Shown one piece after another: positions 42,033-51,817 of a stretch of DNA of 64,000 bases. The stretch's first letter is position 1, and each line of letters opens with the position of its first letter. The translations under genes were made by a program, and so were the position numbers. The notes under the pieces were generated by a model that was not told the origin of the DNA, made no database searches, and saw nothing but the letters and a program-made list of their open reading frames with translations. Source of the stretch: Streptomyces sp. NBC_00425. GTDB lineage: Bacteria > Actinomycetota > Actinomycetes > Streptomycetales > Streptomycetaceae. The DNA lies in the NCBI RefSeq assembly GCF_036030735.1, contig NZ_CP107928.1, positions 8,556,001-8,620,000 on the forward strand, given 5' to 3'.

Positions 42033-42758
42033 TCAGCTCCGGGGTTCCGGCCGAAGCTGCCCGTTCTGCCACGCCCAGGCGGCGACTCTCTGCGGTTTCG
42101 GACGCCCAACTTGACCTGGCCGCTGGAAAGATGCGTCTTGACGGTGGACAGGGAGACGTACAGTTCGGCGGCGATCTCGGCGTTGGTCCGGCCGACCGCG
42201 ATCAGCCGCACGACATCCAGTTCGCGTTCGGTCAGGGTGGCCTACGGCTCGACGGAGTCTTGGCGTTCCACCGTCAATGGCTCGGCGGAGGCTCTGCGCT
42301 CCGGCGCGGTCAGGTGCCTCAGCAGTCGGACCGTGACCGAGGGCGAGACCAGGGAGCCGCCTCTCGCCGCGGCGCGGACCGCCTTGGCGAGAAGGGTCGG
42401 CCCGGAGTCCTTCGTTCAGGAGGAAACCGCAGTCTCCGCCGCGCAGCGCCCCGTACACGTACTCGTCCGGGTCGAAGGTGGTGACCACGACGACCCGCAG
42501 CGGGTCGGCCACGTCGGGTCCGGCCGGCAGCCGGGTCGCCGCCGGACCGTCCAGCCTCGGCATCGGATGTCCAGCAGACACACGTCCGGCCGCAGGCGAC
42601 GGGCCAGAGCCACCGCCTCCTCCCCGTCGACGGCCTCGGTCACGACCGTGATGTCCGGCCGGGCGTCCAGAAAGAACCGGAAACCGGTGCGGACCATCGC
42701 CTGGTCGTCGGCGATCAGGACCCGGATGGGCGGGGTGCTCAGGGCGGGGTTGGCCATG
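42033..42758 (-). pseudogene. NarL/FixJ-family response regulator, multiply frameshifted
   Basis: Pieces in three frames make one two-component regulator. The receiver start is MANPALSTPPIRVLIADDQA, with the phospho-acceptor region RPDVCLLDIR. After a shift near 42565 come MPRLDGPAATRL and VVVVTTFDPDEYVYGALRGG. After a shift near 42415 comes the LuxR-type helix-turn-helix LIAVGRTNAEIAAELYVSLSTVKTHLS. A last shift near 42100 precedes WAWQNGQLRPE. At least three indels make it nonfunctional. No histidine kinase gene remains beside it. Confidence 0.85.
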
Positions 42759-42878
42759 ACTCGATCACGCCTCAGGTGCGGTTCTTTCGAGACTCGCCCG
42801 CAGTCGGCCCGCTGTGGGGCGGCTGCTTGTCGAAGGCGAGTCAGTTCACCTGCTGCGTCACCGCCGACGTCATCACTG

Positions 42879-43874
42879 TCACTGGGCAACGGGCCATCCG
42901 CTGCTCCAGTTCAGCAGGTTGAGACCCAGCTTGGGCCTGCCGTTGTCGTTGCCGTCGTAGTAGTGGTAGACGATCAGGTCGGCGTCGGCGTCGTGCATGA
43001 TCGACTGGCCGCCCGGCCCGATGTAGCGCCCGTGCGACTCGAGGACCGGCGTGCCGCCGTTGTTCGTCATCGCCACGCCGTTCCTGTCGTAGTACGGCCC
43101 GGTGACGGCGGTGGCGCGCCCGACCTTCACCTTGTAGGTGGAGCCGGTGCCGGCGCAGCAGGTGTCGTACGAGGCGAAGAGGTAGTAGTAGCCGTTGCGC
43201 TTCACGACGTAGGGCGCCTCGACCGCCTTGGTCCCGGTGGGGCGGGCGGCGATCGTGCGCCGGCCGCTGTCGGAGGAGAGCTGTTTGCCGGTCGAGGGGT
43301 CGATCCGGATCATCTTGATCCCCGTCCACCAGCTCCCGAATGACAGCCACCACTTGCCGTCGTCGTCCACGAAGAGGTTGGGGTCGATGGCGTTGTAGTC
43401 GCTGGAGGTGGTGGAGGTGTAGACGGTCCCGCGGTCGGTCCAGGAGCCGGGCAGGCCCGAGGTCGAAGTGGCCAGGCCGATCGCCGACTGGTTGGACCCG
43501 AAGGTGGAGACGGCGTAGTACATCGAGTACTTGCCGCCCTGGTACGAGATGTCGGGTGCCCAGGCCTCGTTGGTGCCGTATGACGACCACCAGCCCGGCC
43601 TGGCCGGGAAGGCGTCGCCGCCCGCGCCGAAGGCGACGCGGTCGGTGGAGGTGCGGTAGGACAGGCCGCCTCCCGTGGCGTAGAGGAGGTAGCGGCCGCC
43701 GGAGGTCCGGATCATCGTCGGGTCGTGCACGACCGTGGCTCCGGTGACGCCGCCGGGGTTGGGGTACGTGGAGGCGGCGGAGGGGGTCAGGGCCAGGAGG
43801 ATCGCGGCTGGGACCGCGAGCAGGGCGACCCGTCGGGAGGTGCGTGAGGTGCGCGTGCGTGACATGCGGCTCAT
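42879..43874 (-). CDS. Secreted GH43 arabinan endo-1,5-alpha-L-arabinosidase
   Basis: This 331-residue protein has a signal peptide (basic Arg-rich n-region, LLAVPAAILLALTPSAAS). The five-bladed beta-propeller of family GH43 follows: the catalytic base Asp in VVHDPTMIRT, the pKa-modulating Asp in AIDPNLFVDDDGKWWLSFGSWWTGI and the acid Glu in KAVEAPYVVKRNGYYYLF. Its short length and lack of a binding module fit the endo-arabinanases that cut the 1,5-arabinan backbone of pectin outside the cell. Its neighbours on both sides are decayed, so it stands as the one intact gene between 41.2 and 44.8 kb. Confidence 0.9.
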   Translation of the reverse strand: MSRMSRTRTSRTSRRVALLAVPAAILLALTPSAASTYPNPGGVTGATVVHDPTMIRTSGGRYLLYATGGGLSYRTSTDRVAFGAGGDAFPARPGWWSSYGTNEAWAPDISYQGGKYSMYYAVSTFGSNQSAIGLATSTSGLPGSWTDRGTVYTSTTSSDYNAIDPNLFVDDDGKWWLSFGSWWTGIKMIRIDPSTGKQLSSDSGRRTIAARPTGTKAVEAPYVVKRNGYYYLFASYDTCCAGTGSTYKVKVGRATAVTGPYYDRNGVAMTNNGGTPVLESHGRYIGPGGQSIMHDADADLIVYHYYDGNDNGRPKLGLNLLNWSSGWPVAQ

Positions 43875-44831
43875 GCGGACGCTCCTTCAGTGGGGGGCTC
43901 GCTGTCCGCGATACCGAACAGCGGTCGCGTCATCGGGCGGAACGTAGGATCAAAATCCCGTGTGCGTCAATGCTCCGCGCACACACCCGAAACTCTTCGA
44001 AACCGACGCACCGGAGCTCAGCTCCGCTCGATCACCGTCGGCACGCCGTGCTGCCATATGACGCTCGCGGCGCTGCTCACGGGCGAACTGAACACTCGCC
44101 TCGTTCGACGAGGATGGCTGGCCCTGGCGGCGACTCGGCGTTGCAGGGCCGCAGCACCGTCGCTTCCGACACCGGGTTCGCCCCGGGGCGCCGGGACAGG
44201 AAGGCCGGCAGGAGCCGGCGCAACGTTTTGGCCACCCTCCGCAGCAGACCCGGCAGGCTCAGGGCCTGCCGGGTCAGGCGGTGCTGTCCAGACCGGCGTG
44301 GGTGCGAAGCTGACGACGGACAGGGGCGTCGTCTCGGTCTCGACAGCGGGCGCAGCGCGATTCCCAGGCAGGAGTGACTCGGGTGCGACCCGGTGAACGG
44401 AGGCATCACGGGAGGCGGCGAGCCGGATCCGGTGGCGGGCAGTGCTGTCCGCAGGGCGTCGCCGCGGGGTGAGGGACGACGTTGTCTCCGGTGTCGAACG
44501 ATGAACAGTGAGCTGTCGGCGCACGGCGCTGAAGGCGTCGTGTGTCGACCGGCGAGAGCTGTCGGCGCCCTCGCCGGTTGCGCGTCACGATTCTGCGGCG
44601 GTGCCGGTGCCGGTGCCGGCGGGTTGGTCGGATGATGTCGGTGCTCGTGCGCCACAGGATGACGTGGCAGGCGCCTTGTCCCAGCGAGGTCCGGTGCCCC
44701 ACGCGCCGAAGGCGAGGGCGCGTTCGCGACCGGTGACCGCGGTGGCGGCCTCGATCGCCTTGTGGACGGTCGTCGGAGTTGTCCCGCCGGGTACCGGAAT
44801 CACCTGCCGTCACGGATCTCACGCGTCGATC
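43875..44831. other. 957-nt region without an intact gene
   Basis: Frames on both strands are Arg/Pro-rich and change character every few hundred bases. The only recognisable element is a possible GH27 remnant at 44632-44790. Confidence 0.45.
44632..44790 (-). pseudogene. Possible GH27 alpha-galactosidase remnant
   Basis: On the minus strand, VTGRERALAFGAWGTGPRWDKAPAT and, one frame over, ILWRTSTDI together resemble the GH27 stretch TGRPILFALCNWGNDQ...TWGPATGNSWRNTGDI seen intact at 60323-61903. Only about 50 residues are left, with a frameshift near 44655. It is offered as a likely remnant and is not certain. Confidence 0.35.
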
Positions 44832-45749
44832 TCACGCGTCGTCTGTTGCGGTGGCCGCCACGGGTGCGGTGAGGTCGTTCGCCTCCGGGAGCTCGTCGAC
44901 GTCGACGCCGCGCACCTGGGACAACTCGTGCTTGAGGGCCGCGAGTTCGGCGCCGCCGGCCATGTGGTTGGTGAGTTCTTCGAGGCTGACCTGGTCGCGG
45001 GAGGCGGTGAGTTCCATGGTGCCGAGACGCAGGACGCTGAAGTGGTCGCCGACCATGTAGGCGTGGTGCGGGTTGTGGGTGATGAAGATGACGCCGAGGC
45101 CGCGGTCGCGGGCGGCGGCGATGTACTTCAGGACCACGCCGGACTGCTTGACGCCGAGGGCGGCGGTGGGCTCGTCCAGGATCAGCACCCGGGCGCCGAA
45201 GTAGACGGCGCGGGCGATGGCGACGCACTGGCGCTGACCGCCGGAGAGCGTGCCGATGGGCTGCTCCATGTCGTCCAGGACGATGCCCATGTTGCGCAGT
45301 TCGCGGTCGGCGGTCTTCTTCATGGCGTCGATGTCGAGACGGCGCACGGGCCAGGGGCCCTTCGTCATCTCGGAGCCGAGGAAGAAGTTGCGCCAGACCG
45401 GCATCAGCGGGACGGTGGCGAGGTCCTGGTAGACGGTGGCGATACCGCGGTCGAGGGCCTCGCGGGGCGTGGTGAAGCGCACCGGCCGGCCGTCGACGAG
45501 GAACTCGCCCTCGGTGTGCTGGTGCAGCCCGGAGACGATCTTGATGAGGGTGGACTTGCCGGCGCCGTTGTCGCCGAGCACGCAGGTCACCCGCCCGGGG
45601 TGGACGGCGAGGCTCACACCGTGCAGGGCACGGATGTTGCCGTAGGACTTGCCCGCGCCGCGCAGTTCGACGATCGGGCCGTCCCCCGGCTCGGGGACGG
45701 TGTCCGCGATGACGGCCCCGTGGGCAGCGCTCTTGTCGGTGGATGTCAT
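44832..45749 (-). CDS. Sugar ABC transporter ATP-binding protein (inositol importer)
   Basis: The protein (305 residues from the ATG at 45749) is a single ABC domain with Walker [12 protein letters not shown], the Q-loop TVYQDLA, the signature [14 protein letters not shown], Walker B LILDEPT and the switch His in [10 protein letters not shown]. It is a half-length relative of RbsA/MglA, the ATPase type used with ribose-class permeases. It is the last gene of a three-gene minus-strand operon (binding protein, permease, ATPase) controlled by the same operator as the iol genes, so myo-inositol is the inferred substrate. Confidence 0.9.
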   Translation of the reverse strand: MTSTDKSAAHGAVIADTVPEPGDGPIVELRGAGKSYGNIRALHGVSLAVHPGRVTCVLGDNGAGKSTLIKIVSGLHQHTEGEFLVDGRPVRFTTPREALDRGIATVYQDLATVPLMPVWRNFFLGSEMTKGPWPVRRLDIDAMKKTADRELRNMGIVLDDMEQPIGTLSGGQRQCVAIARAVYFGARVLILDEPTAALGVKQSGVVLKYIAAARDRGLGVIFITHNPHHAYMVGDHFSVLRLGTMELTASRDQVSLEELTNHMAGGAELAALKHELSQVRGVDVDELPEANDLTAPVAATATDDA

Positions 45750-45757
45750 GGGGTGGG

Positions 45758-46834
45758 TCACCTCCGGGTCGCCGTGCGGCTGACCCACAGATTGATCAGG
45801 ACGGCGCCGAGGAGCATCACGCCGAGGAATGCCTTGAACCAGTCGGGATTCCAGCCGGCGTAGACGATGCCCTGCTGCACCATGCCGAACATGAACGCGC
45901 CGAAGACCGGGCCGATCGCCGAGCCGGCGCCGCCGGTCAGCAGACAGCCGCCGATCACGGCCGCGGAGATGTAGATCAGCTCCTGGCCCACGCCCTCACC
46001 CGACTGCACGGTGTTGAACGTGAACAGCTGATGCATCCCCACGAACCAGGCGCCGAAGCCGACCAGCATGAACAGCGAGATCTTCGTGAACGTCACCGGC
46101 ACGCCGACCGCCCGCGCCGACTCCTTGTTGCCGCCCACCGCGAAGATCCAGTTGCCGTACCGGGTGCGCAGCAGCACCCAGGTCGCCAGCGCCGCGAACA
46201 CCAGCCAGTACACGATGGTGATCTTCACCTGGACGTCGCCGATGTGGAACGACGACGCGAAGACCTTCCTGGCCTGGCCGAAGCCGTCCATGTCGCTGAT
46301 GTCGTCGGTCGCCACGTTGGTGGTGACCAGCTTGGTCACCGCCAGGTTCACGCCCTGCAGGATCAGGAAGGTGCCCAGCGTGATCAGGAAGCTCGGCAGG
46401 CCGGTCTTCACCACCATCCAGCCGTTGAGGAACCCGATGCCCAGCGACACCGTCAGCGCCACCACGACACCGACCCACACGTTCATGGTGAGCTGGTAGC
46501 TGAGCATGCTCGCGGTGAGCGCCGAGGTGATCACCGCGACGCCGGACGACAGGTCGAACTCGCCGCCGATCATCAGCAGCGCCACCGGCAGCGCCATGAT
46601 CCCGATGGTCGACGACTGGTAGAGGACGTTCGCCATCGCGCTGCCCTCGCGCACCGGCGGGGCCGTGATCAGGAAGAACACGTACACGGCGACAGCGCCC
46701 AGGAACACCCCCACCTCGGGGCGGGCCAGCAGCCGCAGCGCCAGCGGACGCCTGGCGGTCCGGCCGTCGCTCTGCTGCGGGCCGGAGACCGGCGGTGTGG
46801 TCACCGCCGGCTCGGCATGCCGGGTCCCGCTCAT
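45758..46834 (-). CDS. Sugar ABC transporter permease, RbsC class (inositol importer)
   Basis: This 358-residue protein has ten membrane helices typical of the BPD_transp_2 permeases: [61 protein letters not shown] and the [23 protein letters not shown] segment. Its ATG overlaps the TGA of the binding-protein gene (TGATG), so translation is coupled. The ATPase gene starts 8 nt after it. Substrate assignment to inositol rests on shared regulation with the iol operon. Confidence 0.9.
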   Translation of the reverse strand: MSGTRHAEPAVTTPPVSGPQQSDGRTARRPLALRLLARPEVGVFLGAVAVYVFFLITAPPVREGSAMANVLYQSSTIGIMALPVALLMIGGEFDLSSGVAVITSALTASMLSYQLTMNVWVGVVVALTVSLGIGFLNGWMVVKTGLPSFLITLGTFLILQGVNLAVTKLVTTNVATDDISDMDGFGQARKVFASSFHIGDVQVKITIVYWLVFAALATWVLLRTRYGNWIFAVGGNKESARAVGVPVTFTKISLFMLVGFGAWFVGMHQLFTFNTVQSGEGVGQELIYISAAVIGGCLLTGGAGSAIGPVFGAFMFGMVQQGIVYAGWNPDWFKAFLGVMLLGAVLINLWVSRTATRR

Positions 46835-47835
46835 CACCGGGTGCCCTTCGCGGCGAACGCGGCGACGGTGTCGGCGTTCTCCTTGGTGATGAAGGCCGGA
46901 CCGGTGAGCACGGGCGCGGTGCCGCCGCCGCTGAAGTTGCCGTTGGTCTTGTAGAGCCACAGCGAGTCGACGGCGAGGTAACCCTGGAGGTAGGGCTGCT
47001 GGTCGACGGCGAACTCGATCGTGCCGTCCTGGACGGCCTTCACCAGCTCCTTGTTCAGGTCGAAGGTCGCGAGCTTGGCCTTGGCACCTGCGTCGGACAG
47101 TGACTGCACCGCCGTCAGCGCGATGGGGGCGCCGAGGGTGACCACCTGGTCGATGGAGGAGTCCTGCTTGAGCTTTGCGGTGATCGTCGACTTCACGGAC
47201 GGCATGTCGGTGCCGTTGACGTAGAGGATGTCGGTCTTGCCGCTGAAGCCCTTCTTCAGGCCGGCGCAGCGGGCCTCCAGGGCGACCTGCCCCTGCTCCT
47301 GGATGACGCACAGGGCGTGCTTGGCGCCGAGCTGGTTGAGGCGTTCGCCGAAGGCCTGGCCGGCGATGCTCTCGTCCTGGCCGAAGTACTCGAGCATGCC
47401 GAGCTTCTTCCAGTCGCTCACGCCGGAGTTGAATCCGACGACCGGGATGCCGGCCGCCGTGGCCTTGGCGACGACGTCCTTCATGGCGTCGGGCTTTGCG
47501 GCGGTGAGCGCGATGCCGTCGACCTTCTGGTCGATCGCGTTCTGCACGAGGTTGGCCTGGTTGCCGGCGCTGGGGTCGCTGGAATAGACGAGCTTGATGT
47601 TGTCCTTGTCCGCGGCGGCCTGTGCGCCCTTGCGGATGAGGTCCCAGAAGGTGTCTCCGGGGGCGGCGTGGGTGACCATCGCCACGGTCATGCGGGGAGT
47701 ACCCGCCTTGCCCGCGGATGCGGCGGCACCGCCGTCCTCCGACTTCTTCCCGCCGGAGCTGCTGGAGCATCCCGTGGCGAGAAGTGCTCCGGTGATGACG
47801 ACGGCCAGGGTGGCGGCTCTGTGGTGTCTGTGCAT
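46834..47835 (-). CDS. Sugar ABC transporter substrate-binding lipoprotein (inositol importer)
   Basis: This 333-residue lipoprotein has the signal MHRHHRAATLAVVITGALLATG and the lipobox cysteine at 23. The mature part is a periplasmic-binding-protein-4 fold of the ribose/inositol class (MVTHAAPGDTFWDLIRKGAQ, QNAIDQKVDGIALTAAKPDA, VGFNSG). It would be held at the outer face of the membrane by its lipid anchor. It is first in its operon; about 270 nt of leader separate it from the promoter-operator at 48107-48173. Confidence 0.92.
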   Translation of the reverse strand: MHRHHRAATLAVVITGALLATGCSSSSGGKKSEDGGAAASAGKAGTPRMTVAMVTHAAPGDTFWDLIRKGAQAAADKDNIKLVYSSDPSAGNQANLVQNAIDQKVDGIALTAAKPDAMKDVVAKATAAGIPVVGFNSGVSDWKKLGMLEYFGQDESIAGQAFGERLNQLGAKHALCVIQEQGQVALEARCAGLKKGFSGKTDILYVNGTDMPSVKSTITAKLKQDSSIDQVVTLGAPIALTAVQSLSDAGAKAKLATFDLNKELVKAVQDGTIEFAVDQQPYLQGYLAVDSLWLYKTNGNFSGGGTAPVLTGPAFITKENADTVAAFAAKGTR

Positions 47836-48437
47836 GTCCCTCGCACCTCACTGTGCTGGTCAGGATGGTTTGTGCTGGATGGGGTGAAACGGCTTCAGGT
47901 GTGGATGAGCCGGTTGCCGCGGCCGGAGGGTGGGGGACGCGGGCTGACGGCGGGGAGGGCCCGCGACGCAACCTGAGCAGGTGGGTCCGCGACCAGGCCG
48001 AGGGGCGTGCCCTCGATCCTTGAGGCCGGCGAGCGGAAGCGCGGGTGCCCTCGTCCAGTGGCGGAGCATGGTGCCCGACGGTCTTTGTGCGGAGCACCTG
48101 ACTTTGTCACTAGAGCGCTTTATTAGCGCGCTCTAGTGACTCGTACTATGGATTGAGCCATCGGTGATGTCAACAACCTTGTCAGGATGTATCGACATGG
48201 TTCGCCTTTTGTTGTGTGGAGCCGTACGGCGACGCTCGCAGCTCCTCCGCCATGCTGTCGGCGGGCATGGCCGTGACGACCGCAGACCTGTGCGAGGCGT
48301 ACGCCCTCATGGAGCGCGTACGGTGTTCCCCCGCCCGGTCCTGCCGTCGCCGGTGCGCCTGCCCCGGACCGTCGTCGTGGCGGTGAGCCGACTCGACATC
48401 GGACGGTCCGTGGACGGGGCTCAGGTGCAGATCGCGT
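47836..48437. other. Intergenic leader and promoter region of the ABC operon
   Basis: This 602-nt gap separates the iol operon end from the binding-protein gene. It contains the promoter-operator at 48107-48173. A short minus-strand frame near 48185-48310 (MPADSMAEELRASPYGS) is unrecognised and was not called. Confidence 0.5.
48107..48173 (-). promoter_or_regulatory. Promoter and LacI-type operator of the inositol ABC operon
   Basis: On the minus strand, TTGACA (48168-48173), a 17-bp spacer and CATAGT (48145-48150) form the promoter. Just downstream, TCACTAGAGCGC (48107-48118) and GCGCTCTAGTGA (48128-48139) are perfect 12-bp inverted arms. The 25-bp stretch at 48114-48138 matches the iol operon operator at 59011-59035 in 23 positions. 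Confidence 0.85.
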
Positions 48438-49337
48438 CTACCGCTGCGCAGGAGAGGCGCAGGGATGGCCTTGAACGACCAGTTCCTTGGTGATGCGCTC
48501 GAGCATGAACGCGGATGATTCCCGGGCCCGTTCCTCCCAGGCGAAGACACAGGCCGTGGCGACGCCGTCGAAGTCCAGCTCGCGCAGTGTGCCGAAGAAC
48601 CCGTCCCAGTCGACCTCGCCCTGGCCGATGTCCAGGTGCTGGTGGATGCGGGCGGCGGTGCCGGGCGGGTTGAGGATGTAGCGCAGGCCTGAGGAGCCCT
48701 TGTGATTGAAGGAGTCGGCGATGTGCACGTGCTTCAGCTTGTCGCCGGCGTAGCGCATCATGGCCGCGACGTCGGCTGCCGGACCGACGCCGGAGAGGTG
48801 GAAGGAGTGCGGAGCGCAGTAGAGGTAGTTCACCCAGGGCTTGTTGATCGCGCGGACGAGGTCGACGGCGGGGGTGTTCTCCTCGCAGAAGTCGTCCGGG
48901 TGGGCCTCCAGGTTGAGGGCGATGCCCTCCCGTTCGAAGAGGGGGAGCAGTTCCTCCAGGGAGCGCCAGAACGCGGCCTCGCTCTCTGCGGCGCGCTCGG
49001 GGCGGCCGTTGAACTCCGAGTTCATCAGCGGGCATCCGAGGTCGGCGGTGATCTCGATCATCCGCTTCCAGTAGCGGACGGCGGCCTGCCGCTCGGTCTC
49101 GTCCGGTGAGGACCACTTGTACAGCGGCAGCACGGAGGACAGTTGGACGCCGTGCGTGCGCAGGGAGTGCTTCAGTTCGGCGATCCGATCGTCGTCGGCG
49201 CGCGGGTGCAGGAAGAACGGCATGAAATCGTCGCGCGGCGACAACTCGATGTATCCATAGCCGAGTTCGGCAACGGTACGCACCATGTCATCGATCGGCA
49301 GCGCGCGGAACATGTACGGGTCGAGGGCGATCTTCAC
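48438..49337 (-). CDS. iolH: Sugar phosphate isomerase/epimerase, IolH-like TIM barrel
   Basis: This 299-residue AP-endonuclease-2-fold TIM barrel starts KIALDPYMFRALPIDDMVRT, then GYIELSPRDDF, LNLEAHPDDF, KHVHIADSFNHKGSSGLRYI and HQHLDIGQGEVDWDGFF. Its metal-binding acids and histidines are in place. The sequence resembles the IolH proteins of Bacillus and actinobacterial iol clusters, whose exact reaction is unclear. It is the last gene of the iol operon; its GTG overlaps the iolG stop by 4 nt. The symbol is given by likeness only. Confidence 0.75.
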   Translation of the reverse strand: MKIALDPYMFRALPIDDMVRTVAELGYGYIELSPRDDFMPFFLHPRADDDRIAELKHSLRTHGVQLSSVLPLYKWSSPDETERQAAVRYWKRMIEITADLGCPLMNSEFNGRPERAAESEAAFWRSLEELLPLFEREGIALNLEAHPDDFCEENTPAVDLVRAINKPWVNYLYCAPHSFHLSGVGPAADVAAMMRYAGDKLKHVHIADSFNHKGSSGLRYILNPPGTAARIHQHLDIGQGEVDWDGFFGTLRELDFDGVATACVFAWEERARESSAFMLERITKELVVQGHPCASPAQR

Positions 49338-50353
49338 GCGGTGCCTCCGTAGAGAGCGGGTCGGGGCTTGATGTCGACGGTGACGACCGTGCCGTCGGAC
49401 TCCAGGGAGCGGACGGCTGCGTCGGTGATGACGGTGGCGGCGTAGCCGTCCCAGGCGGAGGGACCGGTGGGTGCAGCCCCGGCCGCCACGGAGGCGATCC
49501 ATTCGCGGAACTCGGTGTCGAAGGCGTCGGCGAAACGGACCTTCCAGTCCTGCACAAGGGCGGTACCGTGCCGGCCGGAGGCGCGGACGCCGACGGCCGC
49601 CGGATCGGGCAGCCGCACCAGGCCTTCCTCGCCGACGGTCTCGCACTGGATGTCGTAGCCGTACTGGCAGTTGACGAAGACCTCGAGGTCGATGCGGACG
49701 CCGGTCGTCGTCTCGAAGTACATGATCTGCGGGTCCTTGAGGTGCGCGAACCGCTTGCCCGTGGCGCGCGGGGTGACCACCTGGGCGGAGACGATCTCGT
49801 CGTCGAGCAGCCAGCGCAGGACGTCGATCTCGTGCACGGCGGTGTCCTGGGCAGCCATCGGGGAGGTGTAGGCGTCCGGCACGGCCGGGTTGCGGTGCGC
49901 GCAGTGCACGATCAGCGGGGTGCCGATCACGCCGGTGTCGATGACCTCCTTCATCTGGCGGTAACCGGGGTCGAAGCGGCGCATGAAGCCGACCTGGACG
50001 AGACGGTTGCCGTGGGCGCGTTCGGCGTCGACTATGCGAAGGCAGTCCTCGGAAGTGGTGGCGAGGGGCTTCTCGCAGAACACCGGTTTCCCGGCGGCTA
50101 TGGCAGCGAGCACGTGCTCGGCGTGGGTGGGGCCCCAGGACGTGACGAGGACGGCGTCCACGTCGGAGGAGGTGACCAGATCGGCGCCCGTGGGCAGCGC
50201 GGTCGCGCCGAAGCGGGCGGCGACCTCGGCGGCGCGGGCGGCGTCGATGTCGGTCACCGCTGTCACGGCGGCCCCCGTGACGACCTCGGTGAGTCGTCGC
50301 ATGTGGTCCTGGCCGATCATTCCGGCGCCGATGACACCTACACGTACGGTCAT
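49334..50353 (-). CDS. iolG: Gfo/Idh/MocA oxidoreductase, inositol 2-dehydrogenase
   Basis: The protein has 339 residues. The N-terminal Rossmann motif is VGVIGAGMIGQDHMRRL, the cofactor/substrate lysine is in CEKPLATT, and the substrate-binding part holds DTAVHEIDVLRWLL with the catalytic Asp/His pair. IolG oxidises myo-inositol to 2-keto-myo-inositol (scyllo-inosose) with NAD, the first step of the pathway. It is located between iolT and the iolH-like gene. Related dehydrogenases act on D-chiro- or scyllo-inositol, and that cannot be excluded. Confidence 0.88.
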   Translation of the reverse strand: MTVRVGVIGAGMIGQDHMRRLTEVVTGAAVTAVTDIDAARAAEVAARFGATALPTGADLVTSSDVDAVLVTSWGPTHAEHVLAAIAAGKPVFCEKPLATTSEDCLRIVDAERAHGNRLVQVGFMRRFDPGYRQMKEVIDTGVIGTPLIVHCAHRNPAVPDAYTSPMAAQDTAVHEIDVLRWLLDDEIVSAQVVTPRATGKRFAHLKDPQIMYFETTTGVRIDLEVFVNCQYGYDIQCETVGEEGLVRLPDPAAVGVRASGRHGTALVQDWKVRFADAFDTEFREWIASVAAGAAPTGPSAWDGYAATVITDAAVRSLESDGTVVTVDIKPRPALYGGTA

Positions 50354-50377
50354 GGTCGAGTCCTTACTGCGGGAAGG

Positions 50378-51808
50378 TCAGGAGAAGCGGGCACGGAGTT
50401 CGGCCTCAAGGGTTTCGAGCGTGCGGCCCCTGGTCTCGGGGACGTAGAACTTGACGAAGGTGAGGGAGAGGACGCCCGCCACCACGAACAGGAAGAAGGT
50501 GTTGGAAATCCCGATTGCGTCGACCAGCGACGGGAAGACCAGCCCGATCGCGAAGTTGGTCAGCCACAGCACCACTGCCGCGACGCCCATGCCGAAGCCA
50601 CGCATCCGCATCGGGAAGATCTCCGACAGCATCAGCCAGGTCACCGGCGAGATCGCCCCTTGCTGGAAGGCGAGGAACGTCACTGTCATGGCGAGCACGG
50701 CATATGCGCGGCCGTCACCCGAGGGCAGCACCAGGGAGAAGACACCGATCATCAGCAGTGCGGCGGCCGTGCCGATCTGACCGGTCATCAGCATCGGGCG
50801 CCGGTTGATCCGCCCCAGCAGCCAGATGCCGACGAAGGTGGACAGCACAGAGATCACGCCGTTGGCGATGTTGGCGGTCAGGGCGCTGTCGGCGGTGAAA
50901 CCGGCGTCGGTGAGGATCTGAGTGCCGTAGTACATGATCGTGTTGACGCCGGTGATCTGCTGCACGATCGCGATGCCGAAGCCGACGAACATCAGCCGGC
51001 GCAGCCACGGCGTGGACCTCATGTCCTGCCGGCCGCCGAGCCTGGCCTGGTCCTTGGCGAGGGCGAGCGCGGACACCTCGGCGAGTTCGGCCTCGGCGCG
51101 CTGCCGGGACCGCACCTGTTTCAGCACGTCCAGTGCCTCGCCGAAGCGGGTCTTCGAGGCCAGCCAGCGTGGGCTCTCCGGCATCACCAGCATGCCGAAC
51201 CAGAGCACGACGGCCGGGACGGTGGCCAGGACGAGCATCCAGCGCCACACTCCGCCGGACTCGCCGCCGACCCGGGCGATGATCGCGTTGGAGGTGAAGG
51301 CCAACAACTGACCGCTGACGACCATGAGTTCGTTTCGGGTGACCAGCGCTCCGCGCCGTTCGGCAGGGGAGACCTCGGCGAGATAGACCGGCACGGTCAC
51401 CGAAGCACCGCCCACCGCCAGGCCGAGTACGAACCGGGCTACGACCATGACGGCGGTGTCGGGGGCGAGCGTGCAGCCCAGCGCGCCGACGAAGAACACC
51501 ACGGCGAGGACGAGGATCGTACGGCGCCGTCCGCGCGCGTCCGACAGCCGGCCACCGGTCACCGCGCCCAGGGCCGCGCCGAGCAGCAGCGAGCTGGTGA
51601 CCATGCCCTCGGTGAAGGGAGTCAGGCCCAGATCGTCGGTCATGTACGGCAGGGCGCCGTTGATGACTCCGGTGTCATAGCCGAAGAGGAGCCCGCCGAA
51701 GGTGGCGATGACGGTGATGAGCCGCAACCGCCGCGAGACGGCCGACGGGGTGTCGTCGGCCGCCGACGTACCGCGGGTCGGTGCCGGGTCGCCGTTCCTG
51801 ACGTCCAT
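50378..51808 (-). CDS. iolT: MFS sugar porter, inositol transporter
   Basis: This 476-residue protein has twelve membrane helices and sugar porter signatures: GGLLFGYDTGVINGALPYM, GRLSDARGRRR, PVYLAEVSPAERRGALV, PESPRWL, QQITGVNTIMYY and the final VPETRGRTLETLE. Bacterial members with this opening are IolT-type myo-inositol:H+ symporters. It gives the locus a second import route next to the ABC system. It starts 10 nt after the iolE stop in the same operon. Confidence 0.88.
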   Translation of the reverse strand: MDVRNGDPAPTRGTSAADDTPSAVSRRLRLITVIATFGGLLFGYDTGVINGALPYMTDDLGLTPFTEGMVTSSLLLGAALGAVTGGRLSDARGRRRTILVLAVVFFVGALGCTLAPDTAVMVVARFVLGLAVGGASVTVPVYLAEVSPAERRGALVTRNELMVVSGQLLAFTSNAIIARVGGESGGVWRWMLVLATVPAVVLWFGMLVMPESPRWLASKTRFGEALDVLKQVRSRQRAEAELAEVSALALAKDQARLGGRQDMRSTPWLRRLMFVGFGIAIVQQITGVNTIMYYGTQILTDAGFTADSALTANIANGVISVLSTFVGIWLLGRINRRPMLMTGQIGTAAALLMIGVFSLVLPSGDGRAYAVLAMTVTFLAFQQGAISPVTWLMLSEIFPMRMRGFGMGVAAVVLWLTNFAIGLVFPSLVDAIGISNTFFLFVVAGVLSLTFVKFYVPETRGRTLETLEAELRARFS

Positions 51809-51817
51809 GGGCGCCCC

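Noticed and set aside
44018..44524. 168-codon minus-strand frame ending HGVPTVIERS
   Set aside because: The end looked like a regulator C-terminus, but the rest is Arg/Pro/Ala filler with no helix-turn-helix or sensor motif; not supported as a gene.
48164..48493. 109-codon plus-strand frame over the ABC-operon promoter
   Set aside because: It runs through the promoter and into the iolH-like gene, has Arg-rich composition and no ribosome-binding site.
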